A stretch of 64,000 bases of DNA from Fodinibius sp. Rm-B-1B1-1 (GTDB lineage: Bacteria; Bacteroidota; Rhodothermia; Balneolales; Balneolaceae): NCBI RefSeq assembly GCF_038594945.1, contig NZ_JBCFYD010000002.1:1302001-1366000 (forward strand), read 5' to 3'. This document shows, in pieces, positions 9,093 through 18,090 of the stretch. How positions within the stretch are numbered: position 1 is the stretch's first letter; each line of letters opens with the position of its first letter. The translations under genes were made by a program, and so were the position numbers. The notes below the pieces were generated by a model. It was not told the DNA's origin. It searched no databases and saw nothing but the letters and a program-made list of their open reading frames with translations.

Positions 9093-9341
9093 ATCACCAA
9101 AGTCATTTTATGATATTACCATGAAAAGTGTAACGTCTGTACACTCAATTTCTTTCATCACAATTTTCAGCAAAAGTAACGATTGATTTATTGAGCTACA
9201 AAAAGTAGTAATCAATTTGCAAAATCTTTCGGGATGATCAACGTTTGGATTTTAGTTACCTTCCCCAATCAATACTTAAAATATCGCTTTACACCTACTT
9301 ATAAGCGACGAATATATACTTAATCTGGATATTCTACTATT

Positions 9342-9941
9342 TTGAAGACTATCGTTCTTGCTTCTGGAAGTCCGCGACGAAAAACTCTGCTCAACAAAAT
9401 TGACCTTACTTTTACAGTTACCCCCAGTGAGGTTGATGAACATTACAATCCACAATGGTCACCGGCAGAAATTGTCCGTACGCTTGCACAACGAAAAGCT
9501 GAAGATATAGCTCCCAAATATAACCATGGTCTTATTATTGGCGCTGATACTATTGTAGCATTTAATGATTCCATTTTGGAGAAACCTTCCTCCTCTTCTG
9601 ATGCTAAAACCATGCTACAAAAACTGAGCGGAAAAACACATGAGGTGCTAACTGGCGTAACCCTTATAAAAACAGATAACGATAATAACATTATTAGCCA
9701 GACAACGTTTGTTGAGAAAACAGAAGTTATCTTTGGAGATCTCGATCCCAAACTTGTAAATGCATATGTAGCAACAGGAAGTCCCATGGATAAAGCCGGC
9801 GCTTATGGCATTCAGGATCCACATGGTGCACTCTTTGTAAAAGAAATACGGGGCGACTATTACAATGTAGTGGGATTTCCGCTCCACAGATTTTATAATA
9901 CAATGAAATCTTTTGCTCCTGATTTTTTGGCGCATCAATAA
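9342..9941 (+). CDS. Maf family nucleotide pyrophosphatase (YhdE-like)
   Basis: 199 residues, cytoplasmic house-cleaning enzyme hydrolysing non-canonical or excess NTPs (dTTP/UTP in the YhdE branch) to NMP and PPi. Motifs: ASGSPRRKTLL at residues 7-17, the catalytic GADTIV with D69, KP followed by A..ML..LSGKTHEVLTGVTL, and the late MDKAGAYGIQ. The start is TTG at 9342: no in-frame ATG is near and the family's MxxIVLASxSPRR begins exactly there. The next gene starts within 20 bases after its stop, so the four plus-strand genes up to mazG look like one transcription unit. Pairing with MazG (two nucleotide-sanitation enzymes) is coherent. Confidence 0.92.
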   Translation: MKTIVLASGSPRRKTLLNKIDLTFTVTPSEVDEHYNPQWSPAEIVRTLAQRKAEDIAPKYNHGLIIGADTIVAFNDSILEKPSSSSDAKTMLQKLSGKTHEVLTGVTLIKTDNDNNIISQTTFVEKTEVIFGDLDPKLVNAYVATGSPMDKAGAYGIQDPHGALFVKEIRGDYYNVVGFPLHRFYNTMKSFAPDFLAHQ

Positions 9942-9957
9942 TGCTATGGGTATCCCA

Positions 9958-11889
9958 ATGAACAAAAGTTGCACCCCCCTATTGCTTATCCTTACAATAC
10001 CTTTGCTGATGCTCTGCTCCCTGCCTCTCCAGGCCCAGCAAAGTAACACCTATTTTGAGGCTGATCGGCTGTTAAGAGCCCAAAAGTATGAAGAAGCTGC
10101 CCAAAAGTTTGAGCAACTCTATCAAAATGAACCATACCGATATTTATATCTCAACAAGCTTACCGAAAGTTTAATAAACCTTAAGGAATACGACAAAGCT
10201 ATTGCCATAACCCAAGAAGCTATTGATGCAAATGAACAACGCATCCAGGCGAAGATTCGACTTGGAGAACTATATCATATCAGCGGCGACAACAAACAAG
10301 CACTTATCATTTGGGATGAAATTCTTTCGCAAAAAGAGGGAGATCAACAGGCATATCTGAACGTCGCCAGAACAGCAACAGAGCGAAAAGAATACCAAAA
10401 AGCTATTGAGATTTATCAACAGTTAAAAACCTCCTTTAGCAACTCTACTCTAATCGCATCCGAACTCGGTGAAACCTATATGCAGGCTGGCAATTATGAG
10501 CAAGCCCTAAAAGAATTTTTAAATCTTGTTCAAACTAATCCCGACCGACTCGGCTTCGTCCAGCGGCAACTAATAAGAGCCCGGGATGATTATATTTATG
10601 ACATAGCTATTTTAGAAATCTCGGATTTTCTTGAAGATCTTTCTGCTGATCACCCAAGCTATCAAAACCTGCAACAGCTCGAAATTTGGTTACTCGTAGA
10701 ACGCAAGTTATATAAACGTGCTGTTGCTACAGCCAAAAATGCTGAAGCCCAATCTCCAAATCTTACTTATACGCTGTATAATTTGGGATCTAAACTACTG
10801 GCTGCTGAAGAGTTTAAGCTGGCTGAGCAAGCCTACTCCTATTATGTCGATAACAACGTGGCCTCTTTAGCCGATCGCAGTAAAGAAGAATTGGGCAAGG
10901 TTTACATCCAATGGGCACAATATTTGGCAGACCATAATCTCGACTTGTCCTCCCAAAAAGATCAGCTCTACCAAAAAGCGTTAGAGACTCTTGAGGATCT
11001 ACAGAAAAATTCTTCAACCTATCATCGCCTTGATCAAGTTCTGCTAATGTTAAGTGATTTGGCCTTGGATGTTTTTCATGATCCCGAAAAAGCTCAATAT
11101 TACCTGGAGCAGCTCAAAGAAAATTCGCCTGATAATAAACATACTGCCCAAGAGGCTCACATTCGGGGACGCCTGTACCTTTATAATCAAGAATATACTC
11201 AGGCCCGTATCTCATTTTCAAAAAGCAATAATCAAGAACGCATTGGAGATCTGGCTCAAAAAAATCGTTATTACCTGGCCTTAACTGACTTTTTTGCCGG
11301 AGATTACGAATTTGCTAAAATACAGCTTAATGCCCTTGAGCGACAAACTACCTCTTACTATGCCAACGATGCGGTAAAACTACGAATTTGGATTCAAAAA
11401 GGATTACAGGCTGACAGTTCAGGTGCTCAGCTGCAACCTTTTGCTAATTTTATGGAACATCTTTCTCACGGCAAACACCAACAAGGAATTACTACAATAA
11501 AAAAGCTATTAAGTAATCAGCCAACCAATCCAATGATTGGATATGCCCTGCTTGAGTTAGACCATTCAAAAAATGATCAGAACGCACATTTCGTCTACCG
11601 CGCTGTTTCGTCGTATTTAAAGCAACAAGGTAACTATTCGCCCATTAAAGAACGGCTAATGTGGGTTAAAGCCCAACTGGCTGATCAAATTATAACGAAC
11701 GATGATATTGCTTCTGTTGATTTAGATACCTCAGTATCTGATAGCTCGCAAAAAAAGAACTTTCCGATTCCCCAAACTACTGAACAGTTAATTGAATTAT
11801 ACGAAGAGTTATTGCTTCAATATCCCAATGGATTTTATGCCACCTATGTCCGCAACCGCATTCAAGAACTCGAAGAAATACAGGTTTAA
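9958..11889 (+). CDS. Exported tetratricopeptide-repeat protein
   Basis: About 643 residues from the ATG at 9958, which gives a clean signal peptide (MNKSCTPLLLILTIPLLMLC ending LQAQ); an in-frame ATG at 9946 adds four residues. The rest is an all-helical TPR array: EADRLLRAQKYEEAAQKFEQ, EYDKAIAITQEAIDAN, QAYLNVARTATERKEYQKAI, GETYMQAGNYEQALKEFLN and further degenerate repeats to the end. No enzymatic motif. Such large periplasmic TPR proteins usually scaffold envelope complexes. It is 16 bases after maf, and its stop is one base before the start of the next exported protein, so it is probably made together with that GATase-like protein; a shared complex is inference. Confidence 0.82.
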   Translation: MNKSCTPLLLILTIPLLMLCSLPLQAQQSNTYFEADRLLRAQKYEEAAQKFEQLYQNEPYRYLYLNKLTESLINLKEYDKAIAITQEAIDANEQRIQAKIRLGELYHISGDNKQALIIWDEILSQKEGDQQAYLNVARTATERKEYQKAIEIYQQLKTSFSNSTLIASELGETYMQAGNYEQALKEFLNLVQTNPDRLGFVQRQLIRARDDYIYDIAILEISDFLEDLSADHPSYQNLQQLEIWLLVERKLYKRAVATAKNAEAQSPNLTYTLYNLGSKLLAAEEFKLAEQAYSYYVDNNVASLADRSKEELGKVYIQWAQYLADHNLDLSSQKDQLYQKALETLEDLQKNSSTYHRLDQVLLMLSDLALDVFHDPEKAQYYLEQLKENSPDNKHTAQEAHIRGRLYLYNQEYTQARISFSKSNNQERIGDLAQKNRYYLALTDFFAGDYEFAKIQLNALERQTTSYYANDAVKLRIWIQKGLQADSSGAQLQPFANFMEHLSHGKHQQGITTIKKLLSNQPTNPMIGYALLELDHSKNDQNAHFVYRAVSSYLKQQGNYSPIKERLMWVKAQLADQIITNDDIASVDLDTSVSDSSQKKNFPIPQTTEQLIELYEELLLQYPNGFYATYVRNRIQELEEIQV

Positions 11890-11890
11890 T

Positions 11891-13162
11891 ATGAGATTCC
11901 GAAATCTCTTACTTCCACTACTTATTACGTTTGTACTGTGTACATCCATACAGGCACAGGATAAACTTTTTATCCCCATGGATGCCTCACAGAGTAATCA
12001 TCTTAAAGCCTACGGCATCATCTTTAACAATCTGCAGGATGGAAATTCTTCGCAGTGGCTACTCAATTACCGTGGGGGTAGCTTTATGACCAACTACTCG
12101 GAAAACCTGCTCAAAAAAACCCGACTAAAAAATGTTAAAGCAGAAGTTATTTCCAATGCTGAAGCCGCAAAACTAATTAGTGAAGTTGAACAGCCCGATG
12201 CCAACACCTCTGTTATTCAACTTGACAAAGCACCCAAGATCGCAGTTTATACTCCCAAACAAGCACTTCCCTGGGATGATGCTGTAACGCTGGCCCTTAC
12301 GTATGCCGGAGTGGAATTCGACAAGGTGTGGGACCCGGAAGTGCTTAATGGTAAACTCTCGGAGTACGACTGGTTACATCTACATCACGAAGATTTTACT
12401 GGTCAGTATGGCAAGTTCTGGGTTTCATCACGCAACCAGCCTTGGTATATAAAACAGGTTCGAGAAATGGAAGCCATGGCCCAAGAGTTGGGGTATAACA
12501 AGGTAAGCAATGAGAAAAAAGCAATAGCTGCTGAAATCAAAGAATATGTCGGTAATGGGGGATTTCTTTTTGCTATGTGCTCCGGCACCGATACTTTTGA
12601 TATTGCTCTTGCATCTCAGGGAGTCGACATCGTACCGTCACAATTTGACGGTGATCCTATGGATCCCAATGCACAACAAAAGTTAGACTTCGAAAACACT
12701 CTGGCATTTACTGATTTTGTACTCAGTACTGATCCCTCCGAATATGAGCACGCTGATATTGATGTCCCTGTACAAATTGATGAAGTAGATAAAACGATTG
12801 ACTTTTTTACACTCTTTGAATTTTCCGCCAAGTGGGACCCCGTCCCAACCATGCTTACACAAAATCATGTAAGTAGTATCCGCGGATTCTATGGACAAAC
12901 AACAGCGTTCCAAAAAGATAAAATCAAAGAATCGGTTGTCGTGTTAGGCGAAAGTCCCGGCCGTGGTATGGTGAAATATATCCATGGCAATTATGGGCAG
13001 GGCACCTTTACCTTTTATGCTGGTCACGATCCCGAGGATTACACACATCGCGTCAATGACCCTCCTACCGATTTAAGCTTACACACCAGCAGTCCGGGAT
13101 ATCGATTGATTCTCAATAATATTCTCTTTCCCGCTGCTAAAAAGAAAAAACGTAAAACCTGA
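11891..13162 (+). CDS. Exported glutamine amidotransferase-like (class I GATase fold) protein
   Basis: 423 residues from the ATG at 11891, which gives the signal peptide MRFRNLLLPLLITFVLCTSI ending QAQ. The N-terminal part carries LFIPMDASQSNHLKAYG and WLLNYRGGSF. A central flavodoxin-like domain has PKIAVYTPKQALPWDDAVTL, YDWLHLHHEDFTGQYGKFW and GNGGFLFAMCSGTDTFDIA, where C230 sits at a GATase1-type nucleophile elbow. The C-terminus has GRGMVKYIHGNYGQGTFTFY and GHDPEDYTH. Homologues in Bacteroidota are, from memory, often labelled asparagine synthetase B, but I see no asparagine synthetase or PP-loop domain. Likely periplasmic amidase, protease or binding protein; function unknown. It is coupled to the TPR gene just upstream. 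Confidence 0.75.
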   Translation: MRFRNLLLPLLITFVLCTSIQAQDKLFIPMDASQSNHLKAYGIIFNNLQDGNSSQWLLNYRGGSFMTNYSENLLKKTRLKNVKAEVISNAEAAKLISEVEQPDANTSVIQLDKAPKIAVYTPKQALPWDDAVTLALTYAGVEFDKVWDPEVLNGKLSEYDWLHLHHEDFTGQYGKFWVSSRNQPWYIKQVREMEAMAQELGYNKVSNEKKAIAAEIKEYVGNGGFLFAMCSGTDTFDIALASQGVDIVPSQFDGDPMDPNAQQKLDFENTLAFTDFVLSTDPSEYEHADIDVPVQIDEVDKTIDFFTLFEFSAKWDPVPTMLTQNHVSSIRGFYGQTTAFQKDKIKESVVVLGESPGRGMVKYIHGNYGQGTFTFYAGHDPEDYTHRVNDPPTDLSLHTSSPGYRLILNNILFPAAKKKKRKT

Positions 13163-13231
13163 AATGGGTGGCAATGAGCAATCACTCATTTTCAGTAATT
13201 TTAATTCCTAATTCTTCATTTTTAACTCGCA

Positions 13232-14014
13232 ATGGCAGAAGACAGAAAACCGACCAGAAATTTTGAAGATCTTGTTAAAATCGTAAAAATTCTCCGTAAC
13301 GAATGCCCATGGGATCGTAAACAGACCCACCAGAGTATCAAAGATAATCTCATTGAAGAAGCTTATGAGGCTGTTGAAGCTATTGACGAAGAGGATTTTG
13401 AGGAACTGGAGAAAGAATTAGGAGACGTTTTGCTCCATGTCGTTTTTCACAGCAGGATGGCCGAGCAAACCAATACGTTTTCGATTGAGAACGTAATCTA
13501 TTCGATTCAAGAAAAACTAATACGTCGCCACCCGCATGTTTTTGGGGATGAGGTTGCTGTAGATGAAGACCAAGTTGCTGAAAACTGGGAAAATATTAAA
13601 ATGGATGAAGGCAAAGAATCAGTATTAGATGGCATCCCCAAACAACTTCCCGCCCTCATTCGTGCCCAACGGATGCAGGAAAAAGCTGCTAATGTAGGCT
13701 TCGACTGGCCAGAATCTTCACAGGTTTGGGAAAAACTGGAGGAAGAATTGCAGGAATTCAAAGAGGTTCTTGCAGAAGAAAACCATCAAAAAAGCCGCGA
13801 AGAGTTTGGGGACTTGTTGTTTTCACTCGTCAACATAGGGCGCTTTTTTGATCTTAATGCTGAGGATAGTCTGCGTGCAACAAACAAGAAATTTATCAAC
13901 CGTTTCCAATATATTGAACAAACGCTACAAGATGAGGATAAATCTATCTCAGAGTCTTCGCTTGAAGAAATGGACAAACACTGGAATGATGCTAAAAAGC
14001 TAAACGAAGGGTAG
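13232..14014 (+). CDS. mazG: Nucleoside triphosphate pyrophosphohydrolase MazG
   Basis: 260 residues, close to the E. coli MazG length and with two MazG repeats. The first repeat begins LRNECPWDRKQTHQSIKDNL and has the metal-binding EEAYEAVEAID plus ELGDVLLHVVFHSRMAE; the second begins ANVGFDWPESSQVWEKLEEE and has EFGDLLFSLVNIGRF. The enzyme hydrolyses NTPs/dNTPs to NMP and PPi using Mg2+, removing aberrant nucleotides and, in E. coli, lowering ppGpp. It ends the maf-TPR-GATase-mazG run (69-base gap from the previous gene) and is followed by a terminator-like hairpin. Confidence 0.95.
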   Translation: MAEDRKPTRNFEDLVKIVKILRNECPWDRKQTHQSIKDNLIEEAYEAVEAIDEEDFEELEKELGDVLLHVVFHSRMAEQTNTFSIENVIYSIQEKLIRRHPHVFGDEVAVDEDQVAENWENIKMDEGKESVLDGIPKQLPALIRAQRMQEKAANVGFDWPESSQVWEKLEEELQEFKEVLAEENHQKSREEFGDLLFSLVNIGRFFDLNAEDSLRATNKKFINRFQYIEQTLQDEDKSISESSLEEMDKHWNDAKKLNEG

Positions 14015-14085
14015 CCCCTTCCCTATTCAGCGTATCAAAGCTCCTTTAAGTAAACGCTGTTAACCTAACTTTCGTTAAGATATTT

Positions 14086-14134
14086 AAAATCAGGGTTTAA
14101 TGATTGATAGCGTTCAACTTATCCCTGATTTTTT
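14086..14134 (+). terminator. Hairpin with T run after mazG, upstream of citrate synthase
   Basis: Arms 14086-14095 (AAAATCAGGG) and 14123-14132 (CCCTGATTTT) are perfect complements, and the T run continues to 14134. The 27-base loop is long for a terminator but contains an inner TTGA/TCAA pairing. It can end the mazG transcript; because it is 67 bases before the citrate synthase start, an attenuator role is also possible. Confidence 0.5.
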
Positions 14135-14201
14135 CATCTGTTTTCATTACATTTAACCGCAACAAAAAGTTTATATCCAATCTAAAATTTCGGAGTATAG
14201 A

Positions 14202-15365
14202 ATGGCTGAGAGCACAAATACAGAAATTGATTTAAGTCAGTATCCGCACATTAATAAAGGTCTTGCAGGTATTGTTGCCTTTAGCAGTACCAAAAGTTTT
14301 ATCGATGGAGAAAAAGGAGAACTTATTTATGCCGGATACGATATTGATACGTTGGCTGAGAATGCAAGCTTTGAAGAGGTTTGCTTTCTTTTATGGAATG
14401 ACCGCCTTCCCAACCAGGAAGAATTAGACGAGCTTAACACCAAGCTGCAAAATAAGCGTGAACTGCCCGAACCGGTTTTGAATTATCTGCAAAATACTTC
14501 GAAAAATGCAGAACCGATGGCTGTATTGCGAACGGCTGTTTCTATGCTTGGCGACTTCCATAAAGTACAAACAAACGACGAAAAAGAATTCCGTCTTAAC
14601 CAGGCTATTTCCATTACTGCAAAAATTCCTACTATTATTGCAGCTTACGATCGGGCAAGAAATGGAAAAGAGGTTATCTCGCCACTTCGTGAGAAAAGCA
14701 CAGCTTACAATTTCCTTTATATGCTCAACGGCGAAGAGCCCGGAGAACAGGCCGAAAAAACAATGGACCTCTGCTTGATCCTCCACGCCGAGCACGGTAT
14801 GAATGCTTCGACGTTTACAAACCGTGCTATCTGCTCAACAGAGTCTGATATGTATTCTTCAGTGACAGGTGCTATCGGCGCTCTTAAAGGGCCTCTACAC
14901 GGTGGTGCTAACCAGCAGGTTATGAATATGCTGTTAGATATTGAAGAAAAAGATGCCGATCCGGTTGATTATGTACACGGTCGACTGGAGCGCAAGGAAA
15001 AAATCATGGGCTTTGGTCATCGCGTATACAAAACGATGGATCCACGTGCTCGTATTCTGCGAAGCATGTCTGAAAAACTTTCTGAAGAAACCGGTCACGA
15101 AAATCTTTATGAATGGTCAGAGGCTATCCTCAAAACAATGAAGGATGAGAAAAATATTGACCCTAACGTTGATTTCTTCTCTGCTACTGTTTACTACTCG
15201 ATGGGAATCAAACCTGACCTTTATACCTGTATTTTCGCTATGAGTCGCGTTTCTGGCTGGACGGGCCATTATATTGAGCAAGCCGAAAACAACCGCCTTG
15301 TTCGACCCCGTGCCCTGTATATTGGTGAAAAGAACAAAGAATGGGTTTCCGTTGAAAACCGATAA
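14202..15365 (+). CDS. gltA: Citrate synthase
   Basis: 387 residues, the short type-I (Gram-positive/archaeal-like) citrate synthase length rather than the ~430 of the E. coli hexameric type. It condenses acetyl-CoA and oxaloacetate as the first TCA step. Active-site elements are the first His region LHAEHGMNASTFTNRA, the GALKGPLHGGANQQVMNML loop, MGFGHRVYKTMDPRA (second His) and DFFSATVYYSMG with the catalytic Asp. A GGAG sequence at 14192-14195 lies six bases before the ATG and fixes the start. It stands alone between two hairpins (14086-14134 and 15394-15420), so it is probably monocistronic. Confidence 0.96.
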   Translation: MAESTNTEIDLSQYPHINKGLAGIVAFSSTKSFIDGEKGELIYAGYDIDTLAENASFEEVCFLLWNDRLPNQEELDELNTKLQNKRELPEPVLNYLQNTSKNAEPMAVLRTAVSMLGDFHKVQTNDEKEFRLNQAISITAKIPTIIAAYDRARNGKEVISPLREKSTAYNFLYMLNGEEPGEQAEKTMDLCLILHAEHGMNASTFTNRAICSTESDMYSSVTGAIGALKGPLHGGANQQVMNMLLDIEEKDADPVDYVHGRLERKEKIMGFGHRVYKTMDPRARILRSMSEKLSEETGHENLYEWSEAILKTMKDEKNIDPNVDFFSATVYYSMGIKPDLYTCIFAMSRVSGWTGHYIEQAENNRLVRPRALYIGEKNKEWVSVENR

Positions 15366-15393
15366 CCTGGTGAATTCTTTGTATTAAATATTC

Positions 15394-15420
15394 AGCCCCG
15401 AACCTTTCGGGGCTTTTTTA
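15394..15420 (+). terminator. Intrinsic terminator of citrate synthase
   Basis: Perfect 9-bp stem, AGCCCCGAA (15394-15402) with TTCGGGGCT (15406-15414), a 3-base loop and a T run from 15414, 30 bases after the stop codon. Textbook Rho-independent terminator. Confidence 0.9.
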
Positions 15421-15458
15421 TTTTCTTACTAAAACGACATTAGCAAAATATCTCCGTT

Positions 15459-16886
15459 TTGACTATCCGAGAAATTCAACAGCAACAACTTTTCCGTTTA
15501 CTACATACAGCCCAAGACACTGAATTTGGTCAACAATATGATTTTAAGTCTATTGATACCCTTGAAGAGTTTACCGGCCGTATCCCTATCTCTTTTTACG
15601 AAGATATTAAATCCCGGATTGAGTCTCTTAAACAAGGAAAAGAAAATATTTTTTGGCCTGGCAAGGTCAACAAATATGCCGTATCGGCGGGCACCTCTGG
15701 AGAAGGCAAACATCTGCCCTTGACTGATGCAAGACTTGATGCTGATCGCTCCTTCATGCGAAAGGTCGTATTAAACTACCTCAAGCAGCATCCCAATATC
15801 TTTGATCTGTGGGGGAAACATATCAGCATTCCCGGCACGCTCGAAAAGAAAGATCGCTATCAAATCGGGGAGATAAGTGCTTATACCGCTCAGCAAGCGC
15901 CATGGTGGCTGACCCCATTCCAGCTGATTGATCCTACCAAACTCAGCCAGCTTCCGTTTGATGAAAAAGTTAACCAAACAGTAACCAAGGCAATAAACAG
16001 TGATATTCGGGTCATCACCGCCGTACCCAGCTGGATATTAACCATGTTTAAAGAAGTGCTCAATAAAACGGGAGCATCAAATATTCGGGAAGTTTGGCCT
16101 AATCTGACACTGCTGGTCTGCGGCGGCGTAAAGCTGGCAAACTATAAACCTCATCTGGAAAAATTGCTCGATAAACCGGATGTCAGTTTCATCGAAACCT
16201 ACGGGGCTTCGGAAGGATATTTTTCATTTACTGATAAGCTTGCCAAAAAAGACATGAAGCTGGTGGCTGACAACGGCATCTTTTATGAATTTGTGCCCAA
16301 CCCCCTCCCCGATCAAGATTCAATGGCTGTACAAGAAACAGTTCCGCTTTGGGATGTAAAACCAAATACGCCCTATGCTATGTTGGTTACTACTAATTCT
16401 GGTTTGTGGCGTTACGCACTCAACGACATTGTGGAGTTTACCCAGACCGATCCCCCGCGAATTAAAGTTATGGGACGTGTAAGCGAAATGTTGGATGATT
16501 ACGGGGAAGCACTTTATGCCTACGAAGCAGAAGAAGCCCTTCATAATGTCTCAGAAGAAATGAATTTTGAAGTCGGTAACTTTACGATTGGAGCTATTCT
16601 TGAGGATGATGCCTCTGCTCCCAAACATATTTGGTTCATTCGTACCGAAACTCCACTGCATCGAGATACCCTGAACACCCTCTCCCAAAAAATTGACCAA
16701 GAACTCCGTAAAATTAATCGACATTATGCCATCCGACGAGAAAGTAGCGCGCTAACCCAACCTGATATTCATACTATTTCGCAACAACAAATAAACAACT
16801 GGTTAGCCAGTAAAGGGAAAGATAAAGCTCAGGGTAAACTGCCCGCTATTCTACGGAATAAGCAAGACATCACTTTTTTTCAATAA
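15459..16886 (+). CDS. GH3 auxin-responsive promoter family protein (acyl-adenylate/amide synthetase-like)
   Basis: 475 residues, GH3 superfamily, related to acyl-adenylating enzymes. Markers: AQDTEFGQQYDFKSI, ITVPISFYEDIK-like IPISFYEDIKSRIESLKQGK, the ATP-loop VSAGTSGEGKHLPLT, FIETYGASEGYFSF (adenine-binding) and the C-terminal NDIVEFTQTDPPRIKVMGR. Plant GH3s conjugate amino acids to hormones; bacterial roles are unknown. The TTG at 15459 is taken as start because a stop codon at 15441-15443 leaves no room for an upstream start, and no ATG lies near. The bacterial family usually has ~30 more N-terminal residues, so this copy is slightly short. Monocistronic, after the gltA terminator. Confidence 0.85.
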   Translation: MTIREIQQQQLFRLLHTAQDTEFGQQYDFKSIDTLEEFTGRIPISFYEDIKSRIESLKQGKENIFWPGKVNKYAVSAGTSGEGKHLPLTDARLDADRSFMRKVVLNYLKQHPNIFDLWGKHISIPGTLEKKDRYQIGEISAYTAQQAPWWLTPFQLIDPTKLSQLPFDEKVNQTVTKAINSDIRVITAVPSWILTMFKEVLNKTGASNIREVWPNLTLLVCGGVKLANYKPHLEKLLDKPDVSFIETYGASEGYFSFTDKLAKKDMKLVADNGIFYEFVPNPLPDQDSMAVQETVPLWDVKPNTPYAMLVTTNSGLWRYALNDIVEFTQTDPPRIKVMGRVSEMLDDYGEALYAYEAEEALHNVSEEMNFEVGNFTIGAILEDDASAPKHIWFIRTETPLHRDTLNTLSQKIDQELRKINRHYAIRRESSALTQPDIHTISQQQINNWLASKGKDKAQGKLPAILRNKQDITFFQ

Positions 16887-16943
16887 TTGATCTCGTTATT
16901 GAAAGATTGCTCCGAAAAATATTGACATTCAAATTCTATTTAA

Positions 16944-17882
16944 CTACCAATATCCCCGGACAAAAAACACCAGATATCCCAAAACCAATAGCGCTCCTGC
17001 CCAACGCGGAATAGATTTTTTTATCATCAATAAGGTTACAAAAAGTACAATGCCTAAACTGAAGGGCAGATAAAAGTTAAACACTTCATTCGTTATAGGT
17101 ACCGGATTAACAAGCGCTATTATACCGGCATTACATAGAAAAAAAGCTAACACTGACCCCACTATATTCCCGAAAGTAATCTCCGGACGCCCTTTTAATG
17201 CTGCGGGTAACTCACGGGCCACCTCTTCAATACTCACCAAAAGAGCAATAACTGTCATTCCAAATAGGGTATCTGATAATCCTAATCCCCCCATAAGTTC
17301 CCGGGATGCCCATAGAACCCATTCACTGCCAACTACAATGGCTACCAGTGACCCTGCCAGCATCATAATCGCCTGCAATCGGCTTAATTCTTTGCCCTCC
17401 TCTAAAACTTCCGCAACTTCACCCGTGGAACGAACATCTATCCCTCTTTGAGCGAGATAGATTAGATACCAGATTGCGGCAATATAACCCAGTAATAAAA
17501 TCACTCCATCAATGCGAGATAATTGGCCATCAAAACTGAGCGTCCCAAATAGCAGCACGGCCCCGACAGGAATTAGCGAAATCTGCATCGGTACTTTTTT
17601 AAACTTCATCGGCGCAACCAATGCCGTAATTCCCAGCGCAAGCCCTACAGCTACCATCGCCGACCCAATGATAGTACCAACAGCGATACCCGAAACTCCT
17701 TCATAAGAAGCTACCACTCCAAGCCCAAGGTTTTCGAGGTCAAACCCAATCACAATAACGCTAATCAAGAAAGAAGAAATACTAAAAGCTATGGAAGTAC
17801 CAACAGTAGCTTCCACCAATTTTTCGGAAAAATAGACGATAAGCAGAATCCCAATCAGAAAAATCGCAATGGGAAATATCAT
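16944..17882 (-). CDS. Divergent CaCA-superfamily cation exchanger
   Basis: 312 residues, about ten hydrophobic helices in two inverted halves, as in Ca2+/Na+ (CaCA) antiporters. The alpha repeats are recognisable: first ISSFLISVIVIGFDLENLGLG...GTIIGSAMVAVG, second FGMTVIALLVSIEEVARELPAAL...FGNIVGSVLAFFL. In ordinary members each repeat contains G-T-S-x-P-E; here the first reads GFDLEN and the second LVSIEE, so the ion-binding residues are rearranged (E shifted to the P position in repeat 1, EE in repeat 2). The transported ions may therefore differ from Ca2+/Na+. The middle loop (residues ~150-165, STGEVAEVLEEGKE) is cytoplasmic in the model. A single gene; no clear operon partners. Confidence 0.8.
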   Translation of the reverse strand: MIFPIAIFLIGILLIVYFSEKLVEATVGTSIAFSISSFLISVIVIGFDLENLGLGVVASYEGVSGIAVGTIIGSAMVAVGLALGITALVAPMKFKKVPMQISLIPVGAVLLFGTLSFDGQLSRIDGVILLLGYIAAIWYLIYLAQRGIDVRSTGEVAEVLEEGKELSRLQAIMMLAGSLVAIVVGSEWVLWASRELMGGLGLSDTLFGMTVIALLVSIEEVARELPAALKGRPEITFGNIVGSVLAFFLCNAGIIALVNPVPITNEVFNFYLPFSLGIVLFVTLLMIKKSIPRWAGALLVLGYLVFFVRGYW

Positions 17883-17996
17883 AACGCCCCCACAGTTATA
17901 CTTTTATTAATACTCTCTTGAAAAAAGTATTTCTAACTCAAAAAAGAAAAGGAAGTTATCAGAACACGAATTGGGCGAATGCTATTAACAAACTAA

Positions 17997-18029
17997 TTCA
18001 TCTGATGGCAAACCCAACCATCAGATGAA
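17997..18029 (-). terminator. Hairpin downstream of leuS
   Basis: Perfect 12-bp arms, TTCATCTGATGG (17997-18008) and 18018-18029, with a 9-base loop, 62 bases beyond the leuS stop on the minus strand. The flanking T content on the minus side (TTAGTTTG) is modest, so termination strength is uncertain. Confidence 0.55.
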
Positions 18030-18090
18030 CTTTTGCTACACTACAATACCAGAAATTATCGATTTAAATCTATGTAAACCTGCAACTATT

